Positions 7,652-17,780 are shown, counted from the stretch's first letter. The stretch: DNA of 64,000 nucleotides from an uncultured Fibrobacter sp. (GCF_947305105.1 NZ_CAMZCS010000002.1:62001-126000); one strand, 5' to 3'. The notes: generated from the letters alone by a model not told the origin. A program made the numbers and translations.

Positions 7652-8958
7652 AAAAATCCGGCTTTACCCTAGTTGAACTCATGGTCTACATCGGGATTGT
7701 CGGTGTGGTGGTCATCGTAGCGGGGCAGGCGTTCAGCAACAGCACCAAGATGCGAGTCCGCACCGAGAGCATGATCAAGGCCAATGCAACTGTCGAAGAA
7801 GCCGGGATGCTCATACAAGAAGATGTTGCCCAGATGGGCGCGAAGAGTGCGAAGGAGTCCGGAGAGGGTTCTGCGTCGGATGTGTTTTTCAAGTCGAACA
7901 TGGTTTACATGGATGCCGAGAACGGCGATTCCTCGTCTTTCCGCATAAATGGTGATTCCCTGATTCTCCGACGTATGAACTACGATTCGCAGGGGCGTTT
8001 TCTCTCTATCGAGGAAGTCGCCTGGTTCAAACGCAACAAGCAACTTTTCCGTACATGCAAGACGATTGACCGCGATAAAAGCAGGCTCCCGTCTGCACCG
8101 GAAACGTGCCCTGAGTCAAATCCGGCATCTGTGGAAATGTTGGATGACGTGGCTTTGTTTAATGTTATCCCGGCAAGACCGGCTGTCTTGAATAGCGAAT
8201 ATGGAGGCTCTACAGGTAGCTATCCTCGCTTGCTGCCGTCTCCAGTTAATGTAGCAGATCATTCTTTTAGACTGTTTCCGAGACTTGAAGGTGAAACTTT
8301 CTTCTCGGTGAATAGAATGCCGGAGAGGGGTGGCTCTATTGTGACTCTTTCTGATTTTGTTACGAACTACGATAAAGATCGCGAGCAAGCTTTGGAAACA
8401 AAGAAGGCGGTCCAGGTTTTTGTTGTCGGTGGAACCGGAGAACTTGCTTTGTCCTCTTCTTGGAATACAGTATGCACTCCGGTTAACTTGGACGCACAAG
8501 TAGATTACGAGTTGTCTTTCAAGGTTCCGTTCTTGGATGAAAATAAGATCCGTTCTTTTTCTCCAGAAATGGATCATATGACTGTTGGCTTTCGCAATAT
8601 GGATGGTCAAATGGATCCGGAGTTGCCGGATTTCACATTCTATCCCCCTGTTGATGGTTTTGCTAATAGTAAACGAGTTATGCGTTTTTCAGTCAAGAAT
8701 GATAAGAAAAATATGTGCCTTGCTTTTACCTTTGCCTTTTATTCTCCTTTAGCATCGAAGGGGAAACTTGCTATTAGCAATTTGGAGTTGAACAAGGTGG
8801 AAAATTCGAATTTCGTATTTAACGAAGGATATAGCCCTGAAATTCCAGACAAGGCGAATGTTAAAGCATTTAAATTAAAACTTCAGGTGCAAAAAAACGG
8901 AGAAAAAGGTGACGTAAATCTTGTCGTTCCTACTCCAAGCAACGGGCCGAAGGACTAA
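7648..8958 (+). CDS. PilW-like minor pilin with extra C-terminal beta domain
   Basis: 436 residues. The prepilin site is SG|FTLVELMVYIGIVGVVVIV with Glu at +5. Residues ~20-130 (GQAFSNSTK..RVRTESMIKA..DVAQMGAKS) are nearly identical to the paralogue at 59178. A ~100-residue segment near the C-terminus (YELSFKVPF through FTFAFYSPLASKGKLAISNLELNKVE) reads like a carbohydrate-binding or jelly-roll beta-sandwich and is also conserved in the paralogue. Ordinary PilW proteins lack such a domain. Base composition changes within the gene near 8100-8220: the 5' part is GC-richer and the 3' part AT-rich. Confidence 0.82.
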   Translation: MKKSGFTLVELMVYIGIVGVVVIVAGQAFSNSTKMRVRTESMIKANATVEEAGMLIQEDVAQMGAKSAKESGEGSASDVFFKSNMVYMDAENGDSSSFRINGDSLILRRMNYDSQGRFLSIEEVAWFKRNKQLFRTCKTIDRDKSRLPSAPETCPESNPASVEMLDDVALFNVIPARPAVLNSEYGGSTGSYPRLLPSPVNVADHSFRLFPRLEGETFFSVNRMPERGGSIVTLSDFVTNYDKDREQALETKKAVQVFVVGGTGELALSSSWNTVCTPVNLDAQVDYELSFKVPFLDENKIRSFSPEMDHMTVGFRNMDGQMDPELPDFTFYPPVDGFANSKRVMRFSVKNDKKNMCLAFTFAFYSPLASKGKLAISNLELNKVENSNFVFNEGYSPEIPDKANVKAFKLKLQVQKNGEKGDVNLVVPTPSNGPKD

Positions 8959-8963
8959 TTATT

Positions 8964-11900
8964 ATGAGAAAGATGAAAAAAGGTGTATCTCTTGTAACCG
9001 TGCTGCTGTTCATGATGGTGGCTACCATTGCAGCTACTGCTACGTATAAGTGGCTTAGTTCCATTGGAACTTCTTCGGCTGCGCGTCTGCAGATGAGTGA
9101 AGCTCGCCAAGCAGCAATATCGGGTATCGAAGCTGCTCGTTCGTGGATGACCTTTAAAGGCAATGACCTAGGTGCTGTTATTAGACAGTATTTTCAAGAA
9201 GGGAAAAAACCAATTTTGCTGAATTCTGTGTTGCCGAAAATGAAGGCGGGCAGGATGAATGACAGCGTTTGGCTTATGGGTGTGAATATTGAAAATTCTT
9301 CAAAATATAAATTGAAAATTGTATCGCTGGGAACGACAAGGGATAATGTGAAATATAGCGAAGTGGCTATATTCAATGTGAGTGGTTTATATCAAGCAGA
9401 AATTCCGACAGACGATCACATAGTGAATTTCAAGGATGCGTTCCATGGAGGCTTAACGACAGCTAACGTCATTGATGTATCATCGGCAATAATCAAGCAG
9501 ACTACCGCAGTAAAAAATGCAGGTGGTCAAGCTTTGACTTCCATTAAAGCAGATGAATACTTGGTCTTAGATGGCGATTTTTATGTAAATGATGGTGGAA
9601 ATGTCAATGATTTGTATGTGAGTGGCGATTTGTCTTTTTTGAAAAATTTGACCGTAGGAGGGAACTTGTATGTTGGGGGGAAATTATACGGAACTTCGAC
9701 TAGTAGCAGAATGAATGTTCTTGGCTCAACATACTTGAATGGAGGAATGAAAATCAACAATATGTCTCAGTATGTGAAAAATTCTGGGGCGTCTTATGCA
9801 GGTGGTGTAGGAGGACAGTTTAATTTTAATGGTAATGTCACGTCAAATGGTGATATCGACCATCTTAGCGGAGAAACAAGTGTCAGCTACATCAAAATGT
9901 CTAATAACCTTGTGCTGAATGGAAAACTTGTGTTCCCGTCAAATGCGTCAAAAAAAGATTCTTTGATTGTGTTACAAAACGCTTTTATTAGTGGTAATTC
10001 TACTAATTCGGGGAGCGTTGATTTTGATAACATGTATAAAACCCGTTTTGGCTCTGGCAGTGGCGATAAATTGTATTTCAATGGTTTTCAAACTTATACA
10101 GACAATAATGTGTGCGAAAACGGCTTTTATAAATGTGCTCAGTCTCAATCCGGTAATATTTATATTGCGCGCAGGAGTGAGCTGATTCCTATGCCTTCGC
10201 CGGAGGAAATCCGCGATTGGAATGCGGATAGTCTTGTTGCTTACCGCGATATGATATCGGGTGAAAAAAATCAATGCGGTTTTTCACAGGACAGAATTCA
10301 GTTTAATACTGCGATATTGGGATCTTCATTTGTTCATTCTGAAGATTCAAAACTTGGGTGTAGTGATGATATTTGGAAAAATGATATTGAAATTCCTGTT
10401 GAAGCACTTAATGCGTGTTATAACATAGCAAGTGGTGATGATCAACTTTTTGATAAAACCTGGTTAATCGTCAACTGGAATCATGCTCCTCAATGGAGTC
10501 CCCAAAAGAATATTGCTGCTGTAAAAAAACTATCAGGAAACTTTATTTTTGTCATCAATGAATCTTCGGCTCCTTTGGCTGAACTGGAACTGCCTGAAAC
10601 GGAAGCTGATGCTATGGTTATGCTTTATTTGCCCGATGGCTGGAAAAATACAAATCCTGGTTTTGCCTTGCGAACGAACTTAAATAAGAGTATCGCAGAT
10701 TACCATTATTTTATATATAGTGCAGGTGATATTGGACGCTTTATTACGAGGCCGTTGTCGCGTATAAAAGGCGGAATCTATATGGAAGGCTGTTCTATGT
10801 TGAATACGCTGGGCGGAAAGGATACTTTGGCGGTTGATTTTTATGAGCCGCTATTTAAAAGGTTGGTGAAATCTTCAGTGCTGTGTGAATATGATGGTAC
10901 TAAAACTTGTTCAAATTTCTCGGGGGCGGTGTCTGGATTTGGACCTGATATGTTCCAAACGATGGATCCATATCATGTTGCTACATCGCCGCAATTGATT
11001 GTAGAAATTGAATCACAGTATAAAAATAATGAACCTTTGCCGAAAACGGCGCAGGAAGTGAAACCTTCTGAAGTGGTTCTTCCTCGTGTAATCTATTTGC
11101 CAAGAGATGCTTATGGATATCTTTCGGATTATTATAACGTGTTAGCTTTGAATGGTTCAACTCAAACGAAGATTGCTTCGAATATGCATTGCCCAGAAGG
11201 TAAAATTCCAACAGCGGATTCTAAACTCTCAAGCGGAGGTGGACTACCTGAGGGAAAGTTCCTTTGTAGTTATGGTGATGGTGCTGATACGATACCGGTT
11301 TATTTAGTTGTGGAAGGATCCTTAAGTGAAAACTCTGGGGTGCATTTTGCTTCTGCAGATGAGAAAAAGGACATTGTATCGGGACATAGTGTTGATATTC
11401 ACTTAAGTGCGACAAAGAGTGATGCTACAATAGAGTTGGACATTTCAGTTCCTGAGAATCCACCAAGTGGGTGGACCATTGAAGGTGTTCATTCTGGTTT
11501 AAGCGTTAAAAGTACAGAAAATGGTAAGAAAATTTGGACTTTAAGAACTACGCCGACAGGAGATGATTTGACATTGTTCAAAGTCCGTACTACGGAACAT
11601 GCGGAATTGGGCTCGGTTATAATGAATCTTAAATCTTGTGTAAATGCAAGTTGTGTTATACTTCAACCGTCGCAATCATATGTGTATATGTCGAACCGTG
11701 TTGTGGTGGAAAGAGAAGATGTCAGATGTGACAACATAAATACAGGTGCTTTTAAGCATGCGTATGGTTTTGAATGCAGTGAATTGGCTAGTATGCCCGC
11801 ATGTGACCATTATAAAGATGATAACGGAAAAGACAGTAAAGTTTGGGTTACGGCAAGAGGTCAGGGGTGTTTTGCTCTTGAACCACCGAATGAACGCTGG

Positions 11901-14900
11901 GATTGTTATACTGGGAGTAATCAAGTTTATTTAGATAGTGTTTTAGTAGATGATGATTATTGTACTGCATATATACCGCCAAAGACGGTAGAATTATCTT
12001 CGTATGAATCTGTTTACAAATTGCCTGCGGTGCTCAAACGCAAGAGAAGTCCATTAAAGATAAAAATTGTTAATCCAAATAGTCAAAGGGCAGTGAATAT
12101 AAAAGTTCATCGAGCTGGTAACGATGAGGTTTCGCATAAGTGTGATGATGAGTGCTCTTATGGATTGTATGCTGATGACACTGTATATATATCAAAAGAG
12201 GGTCCGAGGTTCTCTTATTGGACATGTTATGGTACGTCTTGTAATGATAGTGACCCGAATAAGACTTATAGTGAATCTGAAATGAAATTGCTGCTAAAGG
12301 GTGGAATGGATTCTGTCACTGCGTGGTTTGATCAGAAGGATGGTCATTGTTTCTATACGAATTTTCAAGATTTCAAGAGTGACGATTGGTGTAGCCTATC
12401 CGATATTGAAGCAAGAAAACAATGCCTTGATAGCTGCAAAAATGGAGCAAAGCACTGCTCTGCAGGACAAACTCCGTATGAAGGATCTGTTGAAGGTTCG
12501 GATTGGTTGATTGTTTATTCGAACGACAACCGAAACAATGGCAATGGCTTCGCCCTTCCTCAGATTGACAATAGAGAAGGAAATTTGATGCATCCAAAGG
12601 ATTTTGGTAGGAAAGTTATTCTTAAGCAAACTATAGGAAAACCGACTGTTATTTTGAACAACGCTTTAGCTGGTTCAAATGGCATGATGACGGCTATGTT
12701 GAAAATTCCATCTGCTACTTCACAAATTATTAGTAGTGTAGAAAAATTTTTGACCGACAATCCCCTAAAAAAATTTATAAAGATGATTCCTTTGGTTGGA
12801 AATGCTTTTGAAATAATTGACGATTTCGTAACAGCAATGCTAAAGAATAGTCTACTAATTCATGAAGGTCTTATTATTCGATCTAATGCCGATGCTTCGG
12901 AGTATTTTACTTTGAATATTGTGGCAAAGGAGCCGATTGTTTTTGCTAGGCTATGTTATGTCCAGGGACAAGATAATGATATAGATCATTGCCATGACAT
13001 TCGATTTGAGACTGGATTTAATGACGATTGGCCTACAACGGCGTCCCGTTTGAGCCGGTTGACCTTGAATGTTGATGTTGACGGAAGTGTTATAAAGGCT
13101 ATTTTGAGTAGGAACTGGTTGCAAGGTTCTTTTGAAGCCGGTATGGCCTCGGTGGAATTTGATTTGAATGATCCTGTGTTGAAACAGAAATTTAATGGTA
13201 ATACCTTGAATGATGATCTTCATCAATATGTTGGGTTGAAGATTGGATATCCATATATTATTAGAATAGATATAGAACCTTTCTTCCTCCTCCCTAAGGG
13301 CTATCAAGAAACAATTGCGACTTTCCCTGCCCTTGAGTTCTTTGATGTTGGTTGGCGCAGTTATGATTATGATGCGAATTGCTGGGATACCCCGAAGGTT
13401 AGTTGTTCGTTTAAGCCGAACTATGCAGGGGGAATGGTGCCGGATTCAATCGATGTGACCCCATGGGTTGGGATGTCTTCGTGGTTCGATAACCAAAATT
13501 GTGATGTTACTTACTATTACAATGGTTGCGATTTGCGTCAAGATAAGTTCGCGCAACATTTCCAGATTTTAACGGATCATGTATATACGGGTAATGAGGT
13601 CGCTTGTAAACTTCGTCGCCCGCGTGGTTCTGGCCTGTACAATTTCTCAGGCCGAAAATTAAGTACGTTTGGATTGGGTCGTTTGGCATCAGATAAATAT
13701 TGGTTTGAAGATGAAGGTTATCATGGATATCCAATAGAAACTGCTAGAGCAAGTGGATTTGTTAATGAAGCTTCTGTTGTTGTGACCTGTAGAAGGGATG
13801 AGGAGACCGATAATACGCATATTTATGATGCAAGTTGTGGTGACTTTATTGTGGGTGAATATGAACAATGCTCGGAATCGTTCACTAAGATGTTATCTTA
13901 TCCGGTGAACTGTAATATGGGCGATTTGGAGTGCCCTGTTACTCTGGACACTGTTTACAATGTTCGCGAAGCTAATCTCATAATTACGTTGGATGAAGAG
14001 ACAACGTCAAATGTTGAGCCTTATCTTGTAGATCTTGATAGTAATGTGAGTGCGCTGAATGTTAAAAAGTTAAATGCAACGGAATATCTTATTGATGTTG
14101 AGTCTGCTTCAGGTGCTCCGGGCTTTAATCCGCAAAATGTCGCTCAGATTAAATTCAAAAATGTTTCATCCTATTTTAGAGTGACAAATGTGAGGAGCGA
14201 TTGTCGTTATGCATTTAATGTGGAATGTAATGCTCCATCGTACAATTCCATAACCGGGATGTGGACTGTTTCGGCCGTTGTAACTCATCCGGAAAAGGCT
14301 GAGTCTTGTGAAGTTATTCCTTTAGATGATGCTTCTGGAGCCGATATTCCTGATCCGCAATCTTGTGGCATTGATTTTATGCAGATGTTCAAGCAAGAAG
14401 GTGTATATGGTCAGAACATTGTTCGAAATTACGCATTTAAGGTGGTTGCTAGGGATGATGATGGTGAAGTGATGGATTCTTGTGTGACTCCTGTGAAAAC
14501 GGTGGATCCTTTGGAGATTCATTGCTCTACCACGCCCGATACAGTGGAATCCGGAATGGGAGTTTCTCCGTTAACATTTAGGGTGGAAAATTGTCCGCCG
14601 GAAGGTTGTGACTATACTATTGAATATCCTCCTGAGTTTAATCTTGAGACAAAATCGGGAAAATATATGGGCGGAGAAATCGTTCACTGTCCAGATGAAA
14701 ATTGTATGAAATTTAATACATCTAACAACAAGCTTCCGTCAACGCCGAATCCGTATGTATATGATCTTAAAGTGATGGGTCGTTTCACATGCCCGTATGA
14801 TTCAAATGAATTCTATGTGGCCCCGGAACCTGAAAAGGGAACATGTAATGACCATAAGATTGAGGATGGTTACTTCGTTGCCCACATAGGCTTTGCTCAG

Positions 14901-16529
14901 GATGGCTATTGGGGGGGAACCATCGCCGGAAGCGCAAGAATTGTGTATACCGATATGATAGGAAACGTTATTGGTATTGAAAGTCAGCATATAGGCACAA
15001 ATGCGTTGCACAAAGATTCTACAGAATTATTTAACGAATATATCAAGGGCAAAGATGTTGAATTGAGGTACAAGTTGCCTGAAAATATGCTTAAGTGCAA
15101 TAAGGGTGTCTGTACGTACTTGGTGACGCTATTGCTACATGGTGGGGATTTCTGCTCCGAAAAGTGGAATGTTCGTAACTTGAAAGGCCTCAACTCCAAT
15201 TGTCCATCTATAGAGAACCAGAATCCCAATAGCGGAATTACTTTCAGACCTGTTATGAGTGGTTGTGAAGATACATTGTGTGTTTGGTCTGTTTGGAGGA
15301 ATGATGAAGAACTTAAACATGGCTCTAAGTACAATGGCATGGATGCTTTGACTTTTGACAATCTTGGATTGGGATCGGCAGGAACGAAAACATACCGCTT
15401 CAAGGTCTCTGCGGAAGACGAATATACCTCTGCTTTGGATAGCTGTGATTTTAGCGTAACTTACACGAATGATGCGCTTAGTGTCACAAATTGTGGTTTT
15501 GTTGGTTCTGCAGACTGGGGTGGATACGCTCAATATTCGTTTGCAACGAATTGTGCCAATTGTGAGTATGAACTTCGATCAAGTTCGCGTGTAATCTCTG
15601 GAAAAACCAGTGTGAATGAATATGATAATACTTCAGTTTCTGTTTCTCCTATTACAAAGATGGAACAGTTTGAATTGACTGTTAATCATCAAAAGATTAA
15701 TGGATGCACCGCGACGCCCTCTTTGAATGCGGTAATTCCGAGTTGTAAAATCGAAGATAAAACGGAACTTTATAGTGATGAATCCGCTCGTTTTACAGCA
15801 ACCTTTAATACTTGTGAAGATGGTAGCTGTGAGTGGCCTTGGGTGCTCAAGAAAAATGGTGGTGAAATCTACTCTGGTACGGTTAAATCCAATGAGATGA
15901 TTGAAAAGGTGGTTACTGGTGGCGGTACGTATGCCTTGTATCTCAATGGCAGTAATGAAGCCGCCTGTACGATATATGTGACGAATGTTGATCGTCCTTC
16001 CAGTGCTGTAGGCAGTTGTTCGTTTGATAAACCAGATGGATATGCATATGGGGCCACTGGTATAAAATTTATTGTGAATGGTCTTACTGCCAATATTGAA
16101 CCTTGGCACATTAAAAAAGTTCCGACTGAAGCTATTGTCAGAAATGGAACTTTTGAACAATATATTATGGATGAGCGAAAAGAATTTGATATGCCTACAG
16201 ATTTTGCGGCCGACAATAAGAGAATTGGTGCATATAAATTTGAATTGCCTAATAGCGATGTGCCTCCTTGTACCTCTGAACTTAAAGTGAAAACGCCAAG
16301 GGTGAGCCGCTGTGAGAGGTCTTGTAGTGGCAAATTCTTTGGAATTTGTACGGGATACAAACTCGACATAACGGTGGAGAATTGTGCGAATTGCTCATAT
16401 TATGTGGTAGAGGGAAATAAACGTGGGTCTATATCGACTTCTGCGACAGTTACTGATCTAAGAAAGAATGACTATACTGTACGTCTTAATGATGATAATT
16501 CTACTGATAAAAAATGTTCCAATAAATAG
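8964..16529 (+). CDS. Giant PilX/GspK-like modular pilin, probable pilus-tip adhesin
   Basis: 2521 residues. The N-terminus MRKMKKG|VSLVTVLLFMMVATIA is prepilin-like but has Thr, not Glu, at +5, as in the GspK/PilX class that sits at a pilus tip. Residues ~30-150 resemble the PilX pseudopilin region (ARQAAISGIEAARSWM). Next comes a Gly/Asn-rich stretch (~185-330; for example LTVGGNLYVGGKLYG) that looks like a beta-solenoid. It is followed by a long body with many Cys pairs, including Ig-like units in the last ~900 residues (motifs such as ENCPPEGCDYTI, NCANCEYEL and ENCANCSYYV). The N-terminal ~1150 residues are colinear with the protein at 60479. The gene is AT-rich, last in the operon, and followed by two terminators. 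No PilY1 gene is present, so this protein may fill that role. Adhesin function is inferred. Confidence 0.8.
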   Translation: MRKMKKGVSLVTVLLFMMVATIAATATYKWLSSIGTSSAARLQMSEARQAAISGIEAARSWMTFKGNDLGAVIRQYFQEGKKPILLNSVLPKMKAGRMNDSVWLMGVNIENSSKYKLKIVSLGTTRDNVKYSEVAIFNVSGLYQAEIPTDDHIVNFKDAFHGGLTTANVIDVSSAIIKQTTAVKNAGGQALTSIKADEYLVLDGDFYVNDGGNVNDLYVSGDLSFLKNLTVGGNLYVGGKLYGTSTSSRMNVLGSTYLNGGMKINNMSQYVKNSGASYAGGVGGQFNFNGNVTSNGDIDHLSGETSVSYIKMSNNLVLNGKLVFPSNASKKDSLIVLQNAFISGNSTNSGSVDFDNMYKTRFGSGSGDKLYFNGFQTYTDNNVCENGFYKCAQSQSGNIYIARRSELIPMPSPEEIRDWNADSLVAYRDMISGEKNQCGFSQDRIQFNTAILGSSFVHSEDSKLGCSDDIWKNDIEIPVEALNACYNIASGDDQLFDKTWLIVNWNHAPQWSPQKNIAAVKKLSGNFIFVINESSAPLAELELPETEADAMVMLYLPDGWKNTNPGFALRTNLNKSIADYHYFIYSAGDIGRFITRPLSRIKGGIYMEGCSMLNTLGGKDTLAVDFYEPLFKRLVKSSVLCEYDGTKTCSNFSGAVSGFGPDMFQTMDPYHVATSPQLIVEIESQYKNNEPLPKTAQEVKPSEVVLPRVIYLPRDAYGYLSDYYNVLALNGSTQTKIASNMHCPEGKIPTADSKLSSGGGLPEGKFLCSYGDGADTIPVYLVVEGSLSENSGVHFASADEKKDIVSGHSVDIHLSATKSDATIELDISVPENPPSGWTIEGVHSGLSVKSTENGKKIWTLRTTPTGDDLTLFKVRTTEHAELGSVIMNLKSCVNASCVILQPSQSYVYMSNRVVVEREDVRCDNINTGAFKHAYGFECSELASMPACDHYKDDNGKDSKVWVTARGQGCFALEPPNERWDCYTGSNQVYLDSVLVDDDYCTAYIPPKTVELSSYESVYKLPAVLKRKRSPLKIKIVNPNSQRAVNIKVHRAGNDEVSHKCDDECSYGLYADDTVYISKEGPRFSYWTCYGTSCNDSDPNKTYSESEMKLLLKGGMDSVTAWFDQKDGHCFYTNFQDFKSDDWCSLSDIEARKQCLDSCKNGAKHCSAGQTPYEGSVEGSDWLIVYSNDNRNNGNGFALPQIDNREGNLMHPKDFGRKVILKQTIGKPTVILNNALAGSNGMMTAMLKIPSATSQIISSVEKFLTDNPLKKFIKMIPLVGNAFEIIDDFVTAMLKNSLLIHEGLIIRSNADASEYFTLNIVAKEPIVFARLCYVQGQDNDIDHCHDIRFETGFNDDWPTTASRLSRLTLNVDVDGSVIKAILSRNWLQGSFEAGMASVEFDLNDPVLKQKFNGNTLNDDLHQYVGLKIGYPYIIRIDIEPFFLLPKGYQETIATFPALEFFDVGWRSYDYDANCWDTPKVSCSFKPNYAGGMVPDSIDVTPWVGMSSWFDNQNCDVTYYYNGCDLRQDKFAQHFQILTDHVYTGNEVACKLRRPRGSGLYNFSGRKLSTFGLGRLASDKYWFEDEGYHGYPIETARASGFVNEASVVVTCRRDEETDNTHIYDASCGDFIVGEYEQCSESFTKMLSYPVNCNMGDLECPVTLDTVYNVREANLIITLDEETTSNVEPYLVDLDSNVSALNVKKLNATEYLIDVESASGAPGFNPQNVAQIKFKNVSSYFRVTNVRSDCRYAFNVECNAPSYNSITGMWTVSAVVTHPEKAESCEVIPLDDASGADIPDPQSCGIDFMQMFKQEGVYGQNIVRNYAFKVVARDDDGEVMDSCVTPVKTVDPLEIHCSTTPDTVESGMGVSPLTFRVENCPPEGCDYTIEYPPEFNLETKSGKYMGGEIVHCPDENCMKFNTSNNKLPSTPNPYVYDLKVMGRFTCPYDSNEFYVAPEPEKGTCNDHKIEDGYFVAHIGFAQDGYWGGTIAGSARIVYTDMIGNVIGIESQHIGTNALHKDSTELFNEYIKGKDVELRYKLPENMLKCNKGVCTYLVTLLLHGGDFCSEKWNVRNLKGLNSNCPSIENQNPNSGITFRPVMSGCEDTLCVWSVWRNDEELKHGSKYNGMDALTFDNLGLGSAGTKTYRFKVSAEDEYTSALDSCDFSVTYTNDALSVTNCGFVGSADWGGYAQYSFATNCANCEYELRSSSRVISGKTSVNEYDNTSVSVSPITKMEQFELTVNHQKINGCTATPSLNAVIPSCKIEDKTELYSDESARFTATFNTCEDGSCEWPWVLKKNGGEIYSGTVKSNEMIEKVVTGGGTYALYLNGSNEAACTIYVTNVDRPSSAVGSCSFDKPDGYAYGATGIKFIVNGLTANIEPWHIKKVPTEAIVRNGTFEQYIMDERKEFDMPTDFAADNKRIGAYKFELPNSDVPPCTSELKVKTPRVSRCERSCSGKFFGICTGYKLDITVENCANCSYYVVEGNKRGSISTSATVTDLRKNDYTVRLNDDNSTDKKCSNK

Positions 16530-16559
16530 TTTTTTTGAGCTAGATTTCTAAACATTTCA

Positions 16560-16584
16560 GGACCCCGCCCCGCGGGGTCCTTTT
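16560..16584 (+). terminator. Intrinsic terminator of pilin operon 1
   Basis: Stem GGACCCCG/CGGGGTCC with a 5-nt loop and TTTT after it, 30 nt beyond the giant-pilin stop codon. Confidence 0.85.
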
Positions 16585-16594
16585 GCTATATAAA

Positions 16595-16622
16595 ACGGCT
16601 CCCCGTCGGGAGTCGTTCTTTG
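16595..16622 (+). terminator. Second hairpin terminator, member of a local repeat family
   Basis: Stem ACGGCTCCC/GGGAGTCGT (one G.U) followed by TCTTTGTCTTGT. The same hairpin recurs at 17759-17780 and 18161-18182, where it terminates the Rpn-like genes on the other strand. Confidence 0.65.
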
Positions 16623-16733
16623 TCTTGTAAACATCTTTTTCTGGAAAAAAGAGCCGCTAAATTCGTCTATAGGTACAGGCGGGAACAAGTCCTGCTTGCG
16701 TAGCGGGCGCGTCCCCGCGAAAGAGGTCAGAAA

Positions 16734-17702
16734 ATGAATAAGACTCGCAAGGTTTCTCGCAACAGGCCTATTCCCGAGGCGTTTAGAGGGAAGGTTTATC
16801 TAGATCCGACATACGACCCGGCATTCAAAGAACTTTTCGACAGCGAGGATGCGTTGAGGGATTTTCTCGATGGTGTGCTTGGCCTTGAGGGAGACGACAA
16901 AATCAAGACGCTACGGTTCAGTTTCGATAAGGCCGTTCTTTTCCGTGTCCCGCAGCGGTCGAAGGTCGTCTTCGATATCTTTGCGACCACGGGTAGTGGG
17001 CGTTTTCTCAATGTAGAGATGCAGCGATTGGAAAACGACTTCTTCGTAGACCGCACCATACTTTACAAGGCGTTCCTCGTTATCAAGGGTCGCAAGGAGA
17101 TGGAAATCTCGCCAGAGTTCAAGGCACTGACTCCGGAGCAACAGAGGTATCGCCGCTACTTGCTACCGGAAACAATTTCCATCTGGATCTGCGATTTTGA
17201 CTTGCCCGACGCCAAGGGCGAGTACCGCGACGAATGGGCGCTCTACAGCAGGCATGCCGTTAGGGAGGGCAAGACTGTACCTCTTTCGGGAAAAAATAGG
17301 TATATTTTCTTGAGCGTCCCCAACTTCACCAAGTCCGCCGACGAGGTGGATTGTGCCGCTGATGTGTGGCTCTATCTGCTGAATCACGCGAGGGATGGCG
17401 GCGAACTTCCCGATTTCGGCAGCGGGATTGTCGAGGATGCGTTGGAACGCATCCGTGTGGAGAACGCCGATGATGAACTTTTACAGGCTCAGGAGCTGAA
17501 CATGACAACGAAGGAAGATTATGAGAGCTGGATGGCCGGGAAAGTGATCAAGGCAAGAGCCGAAGGCGAGATTGTTGGCGAATCCCGTGGCAAAGCGGAG
17601 GCTGAGAAGAAGGCCTCCGACCGCACAGCTAAACGGATAGATTACCTCCGTTCTATGGGCGTTTCCGAAGAGATCATTGCCGGGGCGGCAGCAATTAAAT
17701 AG
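16734..17702 (+). CDS. Rpn family PD-(D/E)XK nuclease (PD-(D/E)XK nuclease family transposase type)
   Basis: 322 residues. The N-terminus (YLDPTYDPAFKELF) and the core FDIFATTGSGRFLNVEMQ (about residues 78-97; Asp, Glu and the adjacent Gln as the PD-(D/E)XK-type site) match the recombination-promoting nuclease / PD-(D/E)XK transposase family, whose members cut DNA and have been linked to phage defence. A Lys/Glu-rich linker leads to the C-terminal tail YLRSMGVSEEIIAGAA. An in-frame internal ATG at 17502 has AGGAG six nt before it, so the last 66 residues could be made separately. No terminal inverted repeats are seen, so this is not a standard IS. Confidence 0.85.
   Translation: MNKTRKVSRNRPIPEAFRGKVYLDPTYDPAFKELFDSEDALRDFLDGVLGLEGDDKIKTLRFSFDKAVLFRVPQRSKVVFDIFATTGSGRFLNVEMQRLENDFFVDRTILYKAFLVIKGRKEMEISPEFKALTPEQQRYRRYLLPETISIWICDFDLPDAKGEYRDEWALYSRHAVREGKTVPLSGKNRYIFLSVPNFTKSADEVDCAADVWLYLLNHARDGGELPDFGSGIVEDALERIRVENADDELLQAQELNMTTKEDYESWMAGKVIKARAEGEIVGESRGKAEAEKKASDRTAKRIDYLRSMGVSEEIIAGAAAIK
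17502..17702 (+). CDS. Possible internally initiated small C-terminal Rpn product
   Basis: In-frame with the 16734 gene. AGGAG (17491-17495), six nt, then ATG (17502) would give a 66-residue protein with the Lys/Glu/Arg-rich linker and the LRSxGxSEExIA tail. In characterised Rpn genes a small protein made from inside the gene blocks the full-length toxin. Here this is inferred from the position of the ribosome-binding site only. Confidence 0.4.
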   Translation: MTTKEDYESWMAGKVIKARAEGEIVGESRGKAEAEKKASDRTAKRIDYLRSMGVSEEIIAGAAAIK

Positions 17703-17716
17703 TGGTATCTAATGAC

Positions 17717-17742
17717 AATGGGCCGGTTCGCATCGGCCCGTT
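17717..17742 (+). terminator. Hairpin after the first Rpn gene
   Basis: 9-bp stem AATGGGCCG/CGGCCCGTT with an 8-nt loop, 14 nt after the stop codon. No strong T-run follows (ATTGTATA), so termination strength is uncertain. Confidence 0.5.
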
Positions 17743-17758
17743 ATTGTATAAACCAAAA

Positions 17759-17780
17759 ACAGCTCCCCATCGGGAGCCGT
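17759..17780 (-). terminator. Terminator of the duplicated C-terminal unit
   Basis: Stem ACAGCTCCC/GGGAGCCGT (one G.U) read on the minus strand and followed there by TTTTTGG. Lies 20 nt beyond the stop of the 17800 open frame. Confidence 0.75.

Noticed and set aside
16734-17702. Rpn-type gene considered as an insertion sequence
   Set aside because: The family name includes transposase, but no terminal inverted repeats or target duplications were found around it.
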